64,000 bases of DNA. Origin: Leifsonia sp. Root1293 (GTDB taxonomy: Bacteria; Actinomycetota; Actinomycetes; Actinomycetales; Microbacteriaceae). Of the stretch, positions 54,857 through 63,819 are shown one piece after another. The stretch lies in NCBI RefSeq assembly GCF_001425325.1, contig NZ_LMEH01000001.1, positions 1,225,898-1,289,897 on the forward strand, given 5' to 3'. Positions within the stretch are counted from its first letter, which is position 1, and each line of letters starts with the position of its first letter. The notes below the pieces were generated by a model. The model saw only the letters and a program-made list of their open reading frames with translations, had not been told where the DNA came from and did no database searches. Made by a program: the position numbers and the translations under genes.

Positions 54857-56719
54857 ATGCACATTCGCGCCTTCGCCCGATCCATCTCCCTCACCGCGGC
54901 AGCGGCGCTGGCCGTCGGCCTCCTGTTGGTGGCCCAACCATCGGCGGCCGACACGTCACCGCCGGTGCCTGGCACTCCTCCGACAGTGTCGACCGACGTC
55001 CTCCCGAGCGTGCAGATCGACGGCGTGGTCTGGGACCAGGAGATCGCGGGAAACACCGTCTTCGCCGGCGGCGACTTCCAGACGGCACGCCCGGCCGGCG
55101 CCGCCCCTGGTGTCAACACCGTGTCTCGACCGAACCTGCTGTCGTACAACCTGCAGACCGGTGTCTTGAACGCGTCGTGGAACCCCAGCCCGAACGCGCG
55201 CATCAGGAACATGGCGCTCTCCCCCGACGGAACACGCCTGTACGTCGTCGGCAGCTTCACGACCATCGCAGGGGCGACCAGGTACCGGATCGCCGCGTTC
55301 GACACCGCCACCGGCGCACTGACCTCGTTCCGGCCCGTGCTCAACGGCAAGGTGAACGCCGTCGCCGCAACGAACACCACGGTGTATCTGGTCGGGTCGT
55401 TCACCGTCGCGAACGGCGCCGGCGTCTCGGGCGCCGCGGCCTACGACGCGGTCACCGGCCTGCGAGTGCCCACGTGGGCGCCTGCCGTCACCGAAGGACA
55501 GGCCATTGCCGTCGCGGTGAAGTCCGATGGCAGTCGGGTCGTGCTCGGCGGCTACTTCCAGAAGGTCAACGGGTCGTCGAACCCCGGCTACGGGCTGGCG
55601 ATGGTCGACGGGATCACCGGAACGATGCTCCCGTTCAACGTGAACTCCAGGGTGCGCAACGCCGGGAGCAACGCTGCCATCTCGAGCCTGGCCGCAGACG
55701 AGGGCGGCGTGTACGGCACCGGGCAGCACTACGGAACAGGCACCTTGGAGGGCACGTTCTACGCCTCCTGGACCAACGGCGACATCATCTGGGTCGAGGA
55801 CTGCCATGGAGACACGTACTCCGTCTATCCGGCCGGCGACGTCGTCTACACGACCAGCCACGCGCACTACTGCGGGAACATCGCCGGCTTCCCCCAGACG
55901 AATCCCTGGGGCATCCACCGCGGGCTCGCGTTCACCAAGACCGTGCAGGGAACCATCACGAAGGATCCACTCGGCTACACGAACTGGGCGGGAACCCCGA
56001 GGCCGGGACTCCTGCAGTGGTTCCCCGACATCAACTCGGGAACGTTCACCGGTCTCAGCCAGGGTGGCTGGTCCGTTGCCGGCAACAGCCAATACATCCT
56101 GTATGGGGGCGAGTTCACGCAGGTGAACAGCATCAAGCAGCAGGGCATCGTGCGGTTCGCCGTCAGCAGCATCGCGCCGAACAAGGACGGACCCCGCCTC
56201 ACCGGTGGAAGCTACGTTCCCACTGTGACCTCGCCTGCCGCGCGAACGGCCAAGATCACGTGGAAGGCCAACTGGGACCGTGACAACACCCGCCTCACCT
56301 ACTCCGTCATCCGGAACGGGAACACGGCATCCCCTGTGTACACCACCACGGCGGACTCGAACTTCTGGACCCTGCCGTCCATGAGCTTCACCGACACCAA
56401 CCTCACCCCCGGCGCCACCTACAACTACCGCATCCGGGTGACCGATCCACGAGGCAACACCGTGCTCGGCAATCCGGCGAACGTGTCGGTGCAGGGAGCT
56501 GCCGCCAAGTTGAGGGCGCCGGACGATCCGCTGCAGGCGGTGACACCGACGCCGTCGGTGACGCCGTCGGTGACGCCGACCCCGCCCGCTGTCGACGAGG
56601 AGCCGACGGAGGCGCCGCCCTCCATCGTCCCGCCGGCCGTGGACCCGCTCGAGTCACCGGAACCTGCTCCGACGCCGACCACGGAGACGGAGACGCCCAC
56701 GCCCACCGTCGCACCGTAG
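54857..56719 (+). CDS. Secreted beta-propeller protein with fibronectin type III domain and Pro/Thr-rich tail
   Basis: 620 residues. A Sec signal peptide (hydrophobic core SLTAAAALAVGLLLVAQ, cleavage near PSAA-D at about 33) precedes a beta-propeller-like region (about 40-450) with blades of the type GDFQTARPAG, VVGSFTTIAGATRYRIAAFD and GGYFQKVNGSSNPGYG. A fibronectin III-like domain (about 460-545) and a low-complexity tail of Pro, Thr, Val and Glu follow. It lacks an LPXTG anchor. Probably a surface or extracellular binding protein; ligand unknown. Divergent from prfB. Start ATG at 54857 with CGAGG 7 nt upstream. Confidence 0.85.
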   Translation: MHIRAFARSISLTAAAALAVGLLLVAQPSAADTSPPVPGTPPTVSTDVLPSVQIDGVVWDQEIAGNTVFAGGDFQTARPAGAAPGVNTVSRPNLLSYNLQTGVLNASWNPSPNARIRNMALSPDGTRLYVVGSFTTIAGATRYRIAAFDTATGALTSFRPVLNGKVNAVAATNTTVYLVGSFTVANGAGVSGAAAYDAVTGLRVPTWAPAVTEGQAIAVAVKSDGSRVVLGGYFQKVNGSSNPGYGLAMVDGITGTMLPFNVNSRVRNAGSNAAISSLAADEGGVYGTGQHYGTGTLEGTFYASWTNGDIIWVEDCHGDTYSVYPAGDVVYTTSHAHYCGNIAGFPQTNPWGIHRGLAFTKTVQGTITKDPLGYTNWAGTPRPGLLQWFPDINSGTFTGLSQGGWSVAGNSQYILYGGEFTQVNSIKQQGIVRFAVSSIAPNKDGPRLTGGSYVPTVTSPAARTAKITWKANWDRDNTRLTYSVIRNGNTASPVYTTTADSNFWTLPSMSFTDTNLTPGATYNYRIRVTDPRGNTVLGNPANVSVQGAAAKLRAPDDPLQAVTPTPSVTPSVTPTPPAVDEEPTEAPPSIVPPAVDPLESPEPAPTPTTETETPTPTVAP

Positions 56720-56820
56720 TCAGCGGCCTGCCGGGCGGCACCCGCATCCGTACGCTCGCACCATCCGGCCTGTCCGCACGGCTCGGCGGACGCTCGAGCC
56801 GGGCGTAGGGTGGAATGGCC

Positions 56821-58110
56821 ATGACGGATACCGAGCGCCCTTTCAGCCTGCGCTCGGTGGCCCTCGCCGCCTACCTGCCGACCTTCCTGTTCTCGGTCGG
56901 TGAGGGCGCCATCATCCCGCTCATCCCCACCGTGGCGAACAACCTCGGCGCCACCCTCGCCGTGGCGGGCCTCATCGCCTCGATGGTGATGCTCGGCGAG
57001 CTGGTCGGCGACATCCCGAGCGGCTGGATCGTGAGCCGCATCGGCGAGCGCACGGCCATGATCGGCGGCGCGGTGCTCGCGATCGCCGCGACGATCCTCT
57101 GCCTGGTCGCGACGAACGCCTGGGTTCTCGGCATCGGGATCTTCCTCATCGGAATCGCGACGGCGGTGTTCGCCCTGGCCAGGCATGCGTTCATGACGAG
57201 CTACGTTCCCCAGCGCTACCGCGCCCGCGCGCTGTCGACACTGGGCGGCATCTTCCGTGCCGGATGGTTCGTCGGCCCACTGCTCTCGGCGGCGGTGCTG
57301 CATTTCGTCGATGACACGCAGATCGTGTTCTGGATCTTCATCACAGCGTGCCTCGGCGCCGTCGTGGTACTGCTCGTCCTCCCCGACCCGGAGACGATGT
57401 TCGGCCGGGCCGAGCGCGTCACCGCCGCCGACGGAGCGGTCCACACACCGGGCGAGGAGCTCGCCGCCGAGGAATCGCACGGGCTGGGGCGCACCCTGTG
57501 GAACAACCGGGCCGTGCTTCTGCGCCTGGGCACGGGAGCCGGTCTCATCGGTGCACTGCGCGCCACGCGCACAGTGCTCATGCCCCTGTGGGCGCTCTCC
57601 ATCGGGATCACCGAGCGCGACACCGCCATCATCATCGGCCTCGCCGGTGCCATCGACTTCGCCCTGTTCTACGCCAGCGGCCAGATCATGGACCGCTACG
57701 GCCGGCTGTGGACGGCGCTGCCCTCGATGATCGGCCTGGGTCTCGGCCTCCTCACGCTGGCCTTCACCCACGACCTATCGACGAATGTGCAGTGGTTCAT
57801 CGGCATCGCGATGTTCCTCTCCCTCGCGAACGGCATCGGCAGTGGGATCCTCATGACCCTCGGTGCCGATCTCGCTCCACCGGCCAACCCGGCGCCGTTC
57901 CTCGGAGCCTGGCGTTTCACCGGCGACCTCGGCGGTGCGGCAGCGCCTCTGGCCGTTGCGGGAATCACGGCCGTCGTCTCGCTCTCAGCGGCATCCGGCG
58001 TCATGGGCGTCTTCGGGCTGATCGGCGCCGTCATCCTCGCGCGCTACATCCCCCGCTACGTGCCCCGGCGCCCCCGGCCGGCGCGCACTGCTCCTCCCGC
58101 TGATGCGTAG
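56821..58110 (+). CDS. MFS transporter, 12-helix drug/sugar efflux type
   Basis: 429 residues, about 12 helices. GELVGDIPSGWIVSRIGERTAM contains MFS motif A-like residues, and the loop between the halves is rich in Glu. A second ATG lies 6 nt upstream (56815); GGTGGA fits the one at 56821 slightly better. Substrate unknown. No neighbouring regulator. Convergent with the tad genes. Confidence 0.88.
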   Translation: MTDTERPFSLRSVALAAYLPTFLFSVGEGAIIPLIPTVANNLGATLAVAGLIASMVMLGELVGDIPSGWIVSRIGERTAMIGGAVLAIAATILCLVATNAWVLGIGIFLIGIATAVFALARHAFMTSYVPQRYRARALSTLGGIFRAGWFVGPLLSAAVLHFVDDTQIVFWIFITACLGAVVVLLVLPDPETMFGRAERVTAADGAVHTPGEELAAEESHGLGRTLWNNRAVLLRLGTGAGLIGALRATRTVLMPLWALSIGITERDTAIIIGLAGAIDFALFYASGQIMDRYGRLWTALPSMIGLGLGLLTLAFTHDLSTNVQWFIGIAMFLSLANGIGSGILMTLGADLAPPANPAPFLGAWRFTGDLGGAAAPLAVAGITAVVSLSAASGVMGVFGLIGAVILARYIPRYVPRRPRPARTAPPADA

Positions 58111-58125
58111 GAGCCTGGCGACGCG

Positions 58126-58584
58126 CTAGCCGAACACGGAGCGCGCCGTCGATTCCACATCGAGCCGGATGCCGTCCGGCAGAACGAGCACCAGCACCGG
58201 CGGTCGCCACCACGCCGACAGCACCACCTCGGCACTGCGGCCATCGGGCGAGCCGGCAGACTCCAGCCGCAGCTGCTCGAGCGACCCGTGGGGCGCTGCG
58301 GCGAGATAGTCGGCAGCGACATCCGCCACCAGGCCGCTGTCGAGCGTGGCGCGCAGGCCGTCGTCCGTCGGTGTGACGGCGCTCAGCTCGAAGGCCTCGG
58401 CTCCGGCGAGCGCCGCCCCGTCGGCCAGGGTGAGCAGGCGTTTGCGCTCGATGTAGAGGCTCGTCGCGCCCATCACCCCGAGGATGACGACCACGGCGAG
58501 GAACATGAAGAAGATCGCCAACGGCAGGGTGGACCCGCTCTCGTCGACGGATGCAGCACGCAGGCGATCGCGCATCCGGATCAC
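58126..58584 (-). CDS. TadG-like pilus assembly protein (Flp-locus membrane protein)
   Basis: 152 residues from GTG at 58584, which overlaps the stop of the gene upstream (GTGA) and has GGGGAGG 6 nt before it; an ATG at 58575 is an alternative. One N-terminal helix with the TadE/TadG-like stretch DESGSTLPLAIFFMFLAVVVI and a periplasmic region beginning with TLADGAALAGAEAFE, the 'DAAALAGA'-type motif of TadG proteins. The usual von Willebrand-like domain is absent, so this is a short version. Last gene of the tad cluster. Confidence 0.82.
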   Translation of the reverse strand: MIRMRDRLRAASVDESGSTLPLAIFFMFLAVVVILGVMGATSLYIERKRLLTLADGAALAGAEAFELSAVTPTDDGLRATLDSGLVADVAADYLAAAPHGSLEQLRLESAGSPDGRSAEVVLSAWWRPPVLVLVLPDGIRLDVESTARSVFG

Positions 58585-59090
58585 CCGACGCCTCCCCGCG
58601 AGCCTTCTGCTTGCACTCCGGGTGCTGAATCGGTCCAGAACCTGGAGACCTGCTGGGTGGCGCGCGCCTCGAGGGGGATGCTCGCGACGTCGCGGAGGGC
58701 CACCACGTCGGGCACCAGCGGCAGGACGATCCGGAGACGCACCGTCACGGTCACGGTGTTGCCTCGGGAGAGGCATCCGTTCGCCCCATCCGTGCAGCCG
58801 ACCTGTGCAGATGTATCCGCGGATGCCAACCCGTAGTCGTCGAAGCCCACGGCGAGAGCCCGGTCGATGCGCGCGAGGCCGTCCTCGGGCGTGGTCGCCT
58901 GCACGTAGACGCGGGCCATCTGGCGCGCCGTCCCCTCGGCTGCGAGGGATGCGGCCTGAATGGACGACACCGCGAGCACCAGGTAGACCAAGGGCACCAG
59001 GAGGATCAGCCCCACCGTGATGAACTCGAGTGACGCCGAGCCCTCCTCTCCGCACCCACCGGGTTCACGGCGCCGATTCGACCGCCGCAC
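58581..59090 (-). CDS. TadE-like pseudopilin
   Basis: 169 residues from GTG at 59090 (GGAGG 9 nt upstream), overlapping the end of the other tadE-like gene by 26 bp. The prepilin-type segment GSASLEFITVGLILLVPLVYL carries the conserved Glu of the TadE family five residues into the hydrophobic stretch. It also has two cysteines (CTDGANGC) in the periplasmic part that could form a disulphide. Likely processed by a TadV-like peptidase not found in this window. Confidence 0.85.
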   Translation of the reverse strand: MRRSNRRREPGGCGEEGSASLEFITVGLILLVPLVYLVLAVSSIQAASLAAEGTARQMARVYVQATTPEDGLARIDRALAVGFDDYGLASADTSAQVGCTDGANGCLSRGNTVTVTVRLRIVLPLVPDVVALRDVASIPLEARATQQVSRFWTDSAPGVQAEGSRGGVG

Positions 59091-59493
59091 GACCGACCAC
59101 CTCCATGGCGCGATCGGGACCGAGGAGTCCGGCGAGGGGCAGCGGTGTCGTGACGTGCACCTCGGCGCTGGCGAATCCCGCCGTGCGCCCGTAGTTCCCG
59201 GAGATGTCACGGGCGTAGTCGGCACCGAGTGCCGTCGTGATGAGCACGCGCGTTCGCTCCTCGCCGTCGGCGAGGGAGTTGTCGGCGAGCGCCGCGTAGC
59301 GCGCTCCCTCGGCCGCGGCGTCGATCACGGTGTTGCGCACGTGCAGCGCCAGGGCGAGCTGCACCACGGCCAGGGCGAGCGTCGTGAGGAGGACGGAGAC
59401 GAGCGTGAACTCGACCACCGCAGAGCCACGTTCGTCGCGGACGAACGGGCCCAGCGCGCGCTTGAAGGATCGGAGCGCCGACGGCCCGGCCAT
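59065..59493 (-). CDS. TadE-like pseudopilin
   Basis: 142 residues. DERGSAVVEFTLVSVLLTTLALAVV holds the family's E-F-(T/A)-L pattern at the start of its single helix. Downstream comes AAAEGARYAALADNS, a common TadE periplasmic motif. Start ATG at 59493 preceded by a weak GAGCGG; a GTG codon directly before it is an alternative. Follows the Flp-like pilin gene by 11 bp. Confidence 0.87.
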   Translation of the reverse strand: MAGPSALRSFKRALGPFVRDERGSAVVEFTLVSVLLTTLALAVVQLALALHVRNTVIDAAAEGARYAALADNSLADGEERTRVLITTALGADYARDISGNYGRTAGFASAEVHVTTPLPLAGLLGPDRAMEVVGRAAVESAP

Positions 59494-59504
59494 CACGAGG
59501 CCGC

Positions 59505-59705
59505 TCAGAAATCGGAGACGCGGTCGATCGCGTCCTGGAACACGCCCGTGAGGGCCGGCCCTGCGAGAGCCCAGATCAGGACGACGAGTCCGGCCGTCAT
59601 CAACGTGATGAGCACCCAGCCCGGCACATCTCCCCGTTCCTCGTCCCGCACGCGCACCAGGCGCTCCCGCAGTGCTGTGGAAGCACCGATCATCAGCGTC
59701 GTCAT
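59505..59705 (-). CDS. DUF4244 Flp-like pilin candidate
   Basis: 66 residues. After a basic arm, DERGDVPGWVLITLMTAGLVVLIW resembles the Flp pilin processing region (charged G-x-x... then a long hydrophobic helix), followed by ALTGVFQDAIDRVSDF. DUF4244 proteins occupy the pilin position in many actinobacterial tad clusters, so this is probably the major subunit. The start is either ATG at 59705 or GTG at 59711 (AGGAG 6 nt before the latter). Confidence 0.8.
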   Translation of the reverse strand: MTTLMIGASTALRERLVRVRDEERGDVPGWVLITLMTAGLVVLIWALAGPALTGVFQDAIDRVSDF

Positions 59706-59782
59706 CGCCACACCCTTCTCCTGCATTCGTCGTCGAACTCTCCGCCACTCATGTCTTCTGCTCCTCAGCGCTCGCTCGTCGT

Positions 59783-60715
59783 CTAGAAGCCCGCCTGGAG
59801 CACGAACAACCCGGGGAAGATCGCAATGACGACGGTGAGCGGCAGGATCAGGAACACGAGCGGGATGAGCATCGCGATCTCGTTGCGTCCCGCCCGCTCG
59901 AGCAGCCGGTTCTTCGCCTCGCCGCGCGCGTCCTGTGCCTGCGCCCGGAGCACACCGGCGAGCGGCGTTCCGCGTTCGAGGGCGGATGTGATCTGATCGA
60001 CCGCACGGCTCAGGGGCGGCATCCGAAGACCCGTCGACAGTTCGGTCATGGCGCGCCCGAGGGGGACGCCGGCACCGACGCGGGAGAGCACGCCGGCGAA
60101 CTCGGCTGCCAGCTCGCCCGAGCTCGTGCGGGCCACCCGGCGCAGGGCGTCGTGGATTCCCTCACCTGCGGAGAGACTCAACGTCAGGAACTCGAGCACG
60201 GTCGGCAGCTCGTCCGTCATGCGGGAGACGCGAGCCGACGCCGCTCGTCGCAGCACCTGGTCGCGCAACGCAGCACCGGCGAAGGCGGCGAGAACGGGAA
60301 TGACCACGGTCAGTGCCGGCGGAAGACGCGAGGCAGACAGCAGCACCACGACGATCCCGACGGATGCCCCAAGGAGCGCCGAGATCACCTGTTCGCCACG
60401 CAGCCGGTCGACGGATGCCGACGATCCGGCCTGCCGCAGCCGCAACGCGGCAGTCTCGGGCCCGCCGAAGAGACGGGACAGCAGGCTCGAGAAGGCTCCG
60501 ATCACGGGTGCGGCCAGGGAACCGATCACCGGCAGCGGATCGACGGTACGTCGGCGTACATGCTCACGAGCTGCCGGTGAGACATCGAGGATGTACGGTG
60601 CGATGCGGTCGGCGAGCCGGGGGCGCCTGAAGCTCGGCAATGTCGCCGCCAGCGACCACAGGCCGAGGCCGAGAGTGCAGCCGAGCACCAGCGACAACGC
60701 CTGCGGCGCGCTCAT
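59783..60715 (-). CDS. Type II secretion F family protein, TadC-like
   Basis: 310 residues with the GspF/T2SSF domain (about 145-270: ELPTVLEFLTLSLSAGEGIHDAL and RAMTELSTGLRMPPLSRAVDQI) between N- and C-terminal helices. It forms the inner-membrane platform of the pilus with TadB. The ATG at 60715 lies about 90 bp after the tadB stop. Confidence 0.9.
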   Translation of the reverse strand: MSAPQALSLVLGCTLGLGLWSLAATLPSFRRPRLADRIAPYILDVSPAAREHVRRRTVDPLPVIGSLAAPVIGAFSSLLSRLFGGPETAALRLRQAGSSASVDRLRGEQVISALLGASVGIVVVLLSASRLPPALTVVIPVLAAFAGAALRDQVLRRAASARVSRMTDELPTVLEFLTLSLSAGEGIHDALRRVARTSSGELAAEFAGVLSRVGAGVPLGRAMTELSTGLRMPPLSRAVDQITSALERGTPLAGVLRAQAQDARGEAKNRLLERAGRNEIAMLIPLVFLILPLTVVIAIFPGLFVLQAGF

Positions 60716-60805
60716 CGGCTGCTCCGCCGGCCCATCACCGCTTCGACGCCGGTCATTGCGGCATCATGACGTGATCCCGGGTGACGACGCCCGACTTATC
60801 CACAG

Positions 60806-61684
60806 TCATCGGAACCAGCGCTGCTCCTCCGGCAGCTTCCCGACCCGGATCATGAGCAGGTAGGCCAACGCCGACACGACGAGCCCCACCAGGATGAGAA
60901 CTGCGCCGGCCGGCGAGTTGTAGGCGGCCGCACCCTCCGGACGCGTCGAGAGCATCAGCAGCACGATCCACGGCGCCACGACACCGAGCCTGGCAGCGTT
61001 GACGATCCAGGACTGCCGGGCGCGCAACTCGGCCCGCACGACGGCGTCATCGCGCAGGTAGGCCGCGAGGGAGCGCAGCACCTCGCCGAGGTCGCTTCCG
61101 CCCACCTCACGGGCCATGCGCAGGGTCTCGAGCAGGCGATCGGCGACGGGGTCGGCGAGATCGTCCTTGAGCTGGTCGATGGAGTGCGAGAAGTTTCCCG
61201 TCGCCCGGTACTCCCGCTCGAATGCGGCGAAGCTCGACCGGGTGCCCGCCGGCCCGGTCTGCGCGAGAGAGGCCACGGCATCGGGAAGTGCGATACCGGC
61301 ACGCACCGCGGACAGCAGATGGTCGACGACGTCGGGCCAGAGTGCCCGATTCGCCACCCGACGGGCTCTGGCGCGCAGCGTCACGACGAGGGCCGGTGCG
61401 CAGAAGCCGACGAGTCCGGCGGCGACGGACAGTGCGGCCACTCCGACGATCGCCTGCAGCAGACCCGCGGCGGCGAGGCCGACGAGCCCTGAGATCAGCA
61501 GGAGCACGACGGGTGGCACGCCGCCCAGTCCGGCGAGCGCCAGGCGGGCGCGCATCCGTTCTCCGACGGTGTCGGGCCGGCGACGGGAACGCTCATCCGA
61601 CCGGGGCCAGAGCCACGGTGACAGGAGGAGCAGCACGCCGGCACCGGCCACCAGGGCCACAGCGCTGGCCTGCGCCGAGATCAC
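60806..61684 (-). CDS. Type II secretion F family protein, TadB-like
   Basis: 292 residues from GTG at 61684, overlapping the tadA stop by 4 bp (GTGA). The T2SSF domain spans about 115-240 (LWPDVVDHLLSAVRAGIALPDAV, ADRLLETLRMAREVGGSDLGEVL). The longer frame to 62179 overlaps tadA and is a shadow. Partner of TadC. Confidence 0.9.
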   Translation of the reverse strand: MISAQASAVALVAGAGVLLLLSPWLWPRSDERSRRRPDTVGERMRARLALAGLGGVPPVVLLLISGLVGLAAAGLLQAIVGVAALSVAAGLVGFCAPALVVTLRARARRVANRALWPDVVDHLLSAVRAGIALPDAVASLAQTGPAGTRSSFAAFEREYRATGNFSHSIDQLKDDLADPVADRLLETLRMAREVGGSDLGEVLRSLAAYLRDDAVVRAELRARQSWIVNAARLGVVAPWIVLLMLSTRPEGAAAYNSPAGAVLILVGLVVSALAYLLMIRVGKLPEEQRWFR

Positions 61685-62709
61685 GCAGCACTCCGCGCGA
61701 GGACGATCGACGGATCGAGGCCGGCGGCACGGAACTTCGCGAGCTTGAGCGGGTGGCCTCCTGTGGCATGCAGGAGGCCGTCGCGAAGTTGGAACACCGG
61801 GCTCGCCTCGACAACGGACCCCGACACGGCGCCGCTCAGTGCGAGGATCTCCGTCACACGGCGTGCCCCGGCCCGATCGATCTCGCAGTGCACGACCACG
61901 TCGACGCAGGCTGCGACGGTGGGAACGACGAAGGCCGAGTCGATGTTGCGGCCAGCGAGCAGAGGAAGGGTGCAGAGTTTCGCCAGCGCGTCGCGCGCAC
62001 TGTTGGCGTGGATGCTGCACATACCGGGCAGGCCGCTGTTGAGCGCGATGAGCAGGTCGAGGCTCTCGGCCTCCCGTACCTCGCCGACGACCAGCCGGTC
62101 GGGCCGCATGCGCAGCGCCTCCTTGATCAGGCGGCGCAGGCTGATCTCGCCGGTGCCCTCGATGCTCGGCTGGCGGCACTGCATGGCCACGATGTCGCGC
62201 GCATCGACATCGAGCTCGAAGGTCTCCTCCACGGTCACGATGCGTTCATCGCGCCGCGCACTGGAGAGCAGGGCGCCGAGCAGCGTGGTCTTGCCCGCCT
62301 GCGTCGGACCTGATACGAGCATGTTCTGGTCGGCGAGCACGCACATGCGCAGGAACTCCGCGGCCTGCAGCGAGAGCGAGCCCAGTTGCACGAGGCGGCC
62401 GAGGTCGCGGAGCCGCCTGGTGAACTTGCGGATGTTCACGGCCCAGTGCTTCTGGGTGATGTCGGGGATCACGACGTGCAGCCGTGACCCGTCCGGCAGG
62501 GAGGCGTCGACGAAGGGGCTGGACAGGTCGACGCGGCGACCGCTGGACTGCAGCATCCGTTCCACCAGATCGCGCACAGCACCCTCGGTCAGCACCGTGG
62601 GAGTCAACTCGGGGACACCGTTGCGGGCGACGAAGACCCGTGATGGCGAGTTGAGCCAGAACTCACGCTTACCTGTCGACCAATGACGAAAAAGGGCGAC
62701 TCCCGCCAA
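61681..62709 (-). pseudogene. tadA: Tad pilus ATPase (CpaF/TadA), N-terminally truncated
   Basis: About 342 residues of the type II/IV secretion ATPase that powers Tad pilus assembly. Walker A GPTQAGKTT, the Asp-box region and Walker B LVVGEVREAESLD are intact, as is the C-terminal part with HANSARDALAKL. Intact relatives are typically 400 residues or more. Here homology begins abruptly at REFWLNSPSRVFVARNG, and the residues before it (LFRHWSTGK, from a TTG codon) belong to the junction DNA with a hairpin. The missing N-terminal part, including most of the first domain, is probably separated by inserted DNA that runs beyond the window; the ATPase is likely non-functional unless a start is supplied from the junction. 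Confidence 0.82.
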
Positions 62710-62727
62710 AACCCGCGGAAGTCGCCC
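62694..62727. terminator. Hairpin at the tadA truncation point
   Basis: A 13-bp stem with one mismatch (GGGCGACTCCCGC/GCGGAAGTCGCCC, loop of 8 nt) preceded by a run of five A. On the minus strand the run becomes T5, so it looks like an intrinsic terminator for transcription leaving the accessory DNA toward tadA. It lies 25-60 bp from the last recognisable tadA codon. Confidence 0.7.
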
Positions 62728-62862
62728 AAGTTGGTTGATGGCTAGTCACGGCTGGAAACGGTTGTGCTGACGAACGGCTGACGAATCCGCCCGGGCTGCC
62801 CGTTGCTGTTGCTGGCTGCCCGAATTGTCGCTCTTGGGGACTAGGTGGGGACTAGCACGTTG
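62728..62862. other. Junction region of accessory DNA, no gene seen
   Basis: 135 bp of lower GC than the tad genes. It contains a short tandem GGGGACTAG-GT-GGGGACTAG at 62836-62855. No reading frame with a ribosome-binding site. It may carry part of an attachment site or the end of an integrase-type gene, but I cannot identify either. Confidence 0.4.
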
Positions 62863-63333
62863 TCACGCCACCCGGTGACTGAACCTCCGTCGCGTATGGC
62901 CGTCGCCGGCAGTCCAGTGCACCGTGACCATCCGGCTGGGAGGCGAACCGAGGCGCCGAATGAACATGAACTCAACGACTCCGCCCGAGTCGACGTCGAC
63001 CGGGAACTTCTGAAACTTGATCCACTTTTCGTAGTAGCCCTCAGGAGTGAACAGGTCGACGGCTGTGACATCTTCTCCGGTGGCGTTCGTGACGCTCCAG
63101 AGCTGATCCATGTTGGGAGGACCTAGGGCTTCGAAGACCCAAGGAACGATGGGCCGTGCGGCTCGCTCTGCAATCTGCGCCTGCCATTCCAAGGCTGCGG
63201 CTACTCGCTCCTGAGCCGCGGCGGCCGCGATCTCGTGCGAACCAGCGCTTCGGTTCGCTCTGCGAGCCTCTGCCGCCTGCCAGATGGCAGCGGCGGCGGC
63301 GAGAAGCGCAATGGCGGCCGCCATCCATTCCAT
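62863..63333 (-). CDS. Hypothetical membrane-anchored protein of accessory region
   Basis: 156 residues: one N-terminal helix (MAAAIALLAAAAAIWQAAEA), a coiled-coil-prone stretch (EIAAAAAQERVAAALEWQ), then a beta-rich globular domain (LWSVTNATGEDVTAVDLF; VTVHWTAGDGHTRRRFS). The ATG at 63333 is chosen because the helix starts there; an upstream frame has no better site. The pattern of one helix followed by a small Ig-like domain occurs in phage and plasmid hypothetical proteins. Function unknown. Confidence 0.7.
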   Translation of the reverse strand: MEWMAAAIALLAAAAAIWQAAEARRANRSAGSHEIAAAAAQERVAAALEWQAQIAERAARPIVPWVFEALGPPNMDQLWSVTNATGEDVTAVDLFTPEGYYEKWIKFQKFPVDVDSGGVVEFMFIRRLGSPPSRMVTVHWTAGDGHTRRRFSHRVA

Positions 63334-63346
63334 GGCCCGCTGAGGC

Positions 63347-63562
63347 CTATCCGCGACCGCGGGGGTCGTTGCCGGGAGCCACAGTGTCCTTTGCCCTGAC
63401 TGCACCATTCTCGCCATGAATGAACAGCTCTCCTCCACCGCGAGCCGCAATGTAGGAGCGGGCTGCGTTGATCGCATCAGCTTGGAGGTTGTGCGTCGAA
63501 ATCACCACACCGTCTTTGACCTGCCACTGAGTACCGCTCGGGACCACATGTGCTGACGCCAT
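63347..63562 (-). CDS. DUF2188 family protein
   Basis: 71 residues: HVVPSGTQWQVKDGVVISTHN, then AINAARSYIAARGGGELFIHGENGAVRAKDTV and GNDPRGRG, the complete DUF2188 pattern (strand-helix-strand with an HGxxGxIRxKD core). The ATG at 63562 has AAAGGAG 7 nt upstream. The family is widespread and often carried on mobile DNA; biochemical role unknown. Confidence 0.88.
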   Translation of the reverse strand: MASAHVVPSGTQWQVKDGVVISTHNLQADAINAARSYIAARGGGELFIHGENGAVRAKDTVAPGNDPRGRG

Positions 63563-63690
63563 CGTCAGCTCCTTTCGTCGAGGATTGACACCGCACACGC
63601 TACTCAGCCCTCAGGGGCCCGGATACCACCCACACGGGGGGTGTGGAGAACTCTGACGGCGTCGTCGCAGTGGGGGCTATCCTCGGCGTC

Positions 63691-63819
63691 GTGGATGAGG
63701 TGACAGATCCCGACTGTCCAAACTGTGGCACCCGATGCCGGCCCCGCAGTGCGTCATGGTGGTGCGCGAACTGCCGGGTCTGGGTCGACTGGGCGCTCCT
63801 CCCCACCGAGTCATCGTGA
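63691..63819 (+). CDS. Candidate 42-residue zinc-ribbon protein
   Basis: VDEVTDPDCPNCGTRCRPRS followed by ASWWCANCRVWVDWALLPTESS; the two C-x2-C knuckles (CPNC and CANC, 15 residues apart) form a minimal zinc ribbon. Start GTG at 63691 or 63700; the ribosome-binding site is weak. The stop overlaps the start of the next reading frame (GTGA), a strong sign of translational coupling. Small zinc ribbons of this kind occur on phages and plasmids. No homologue recognised. Confidence 0.5.
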   Translation: MDEVTDPDCPNCGTRCRPRSASWWCANCRVWVDWALLPTESS

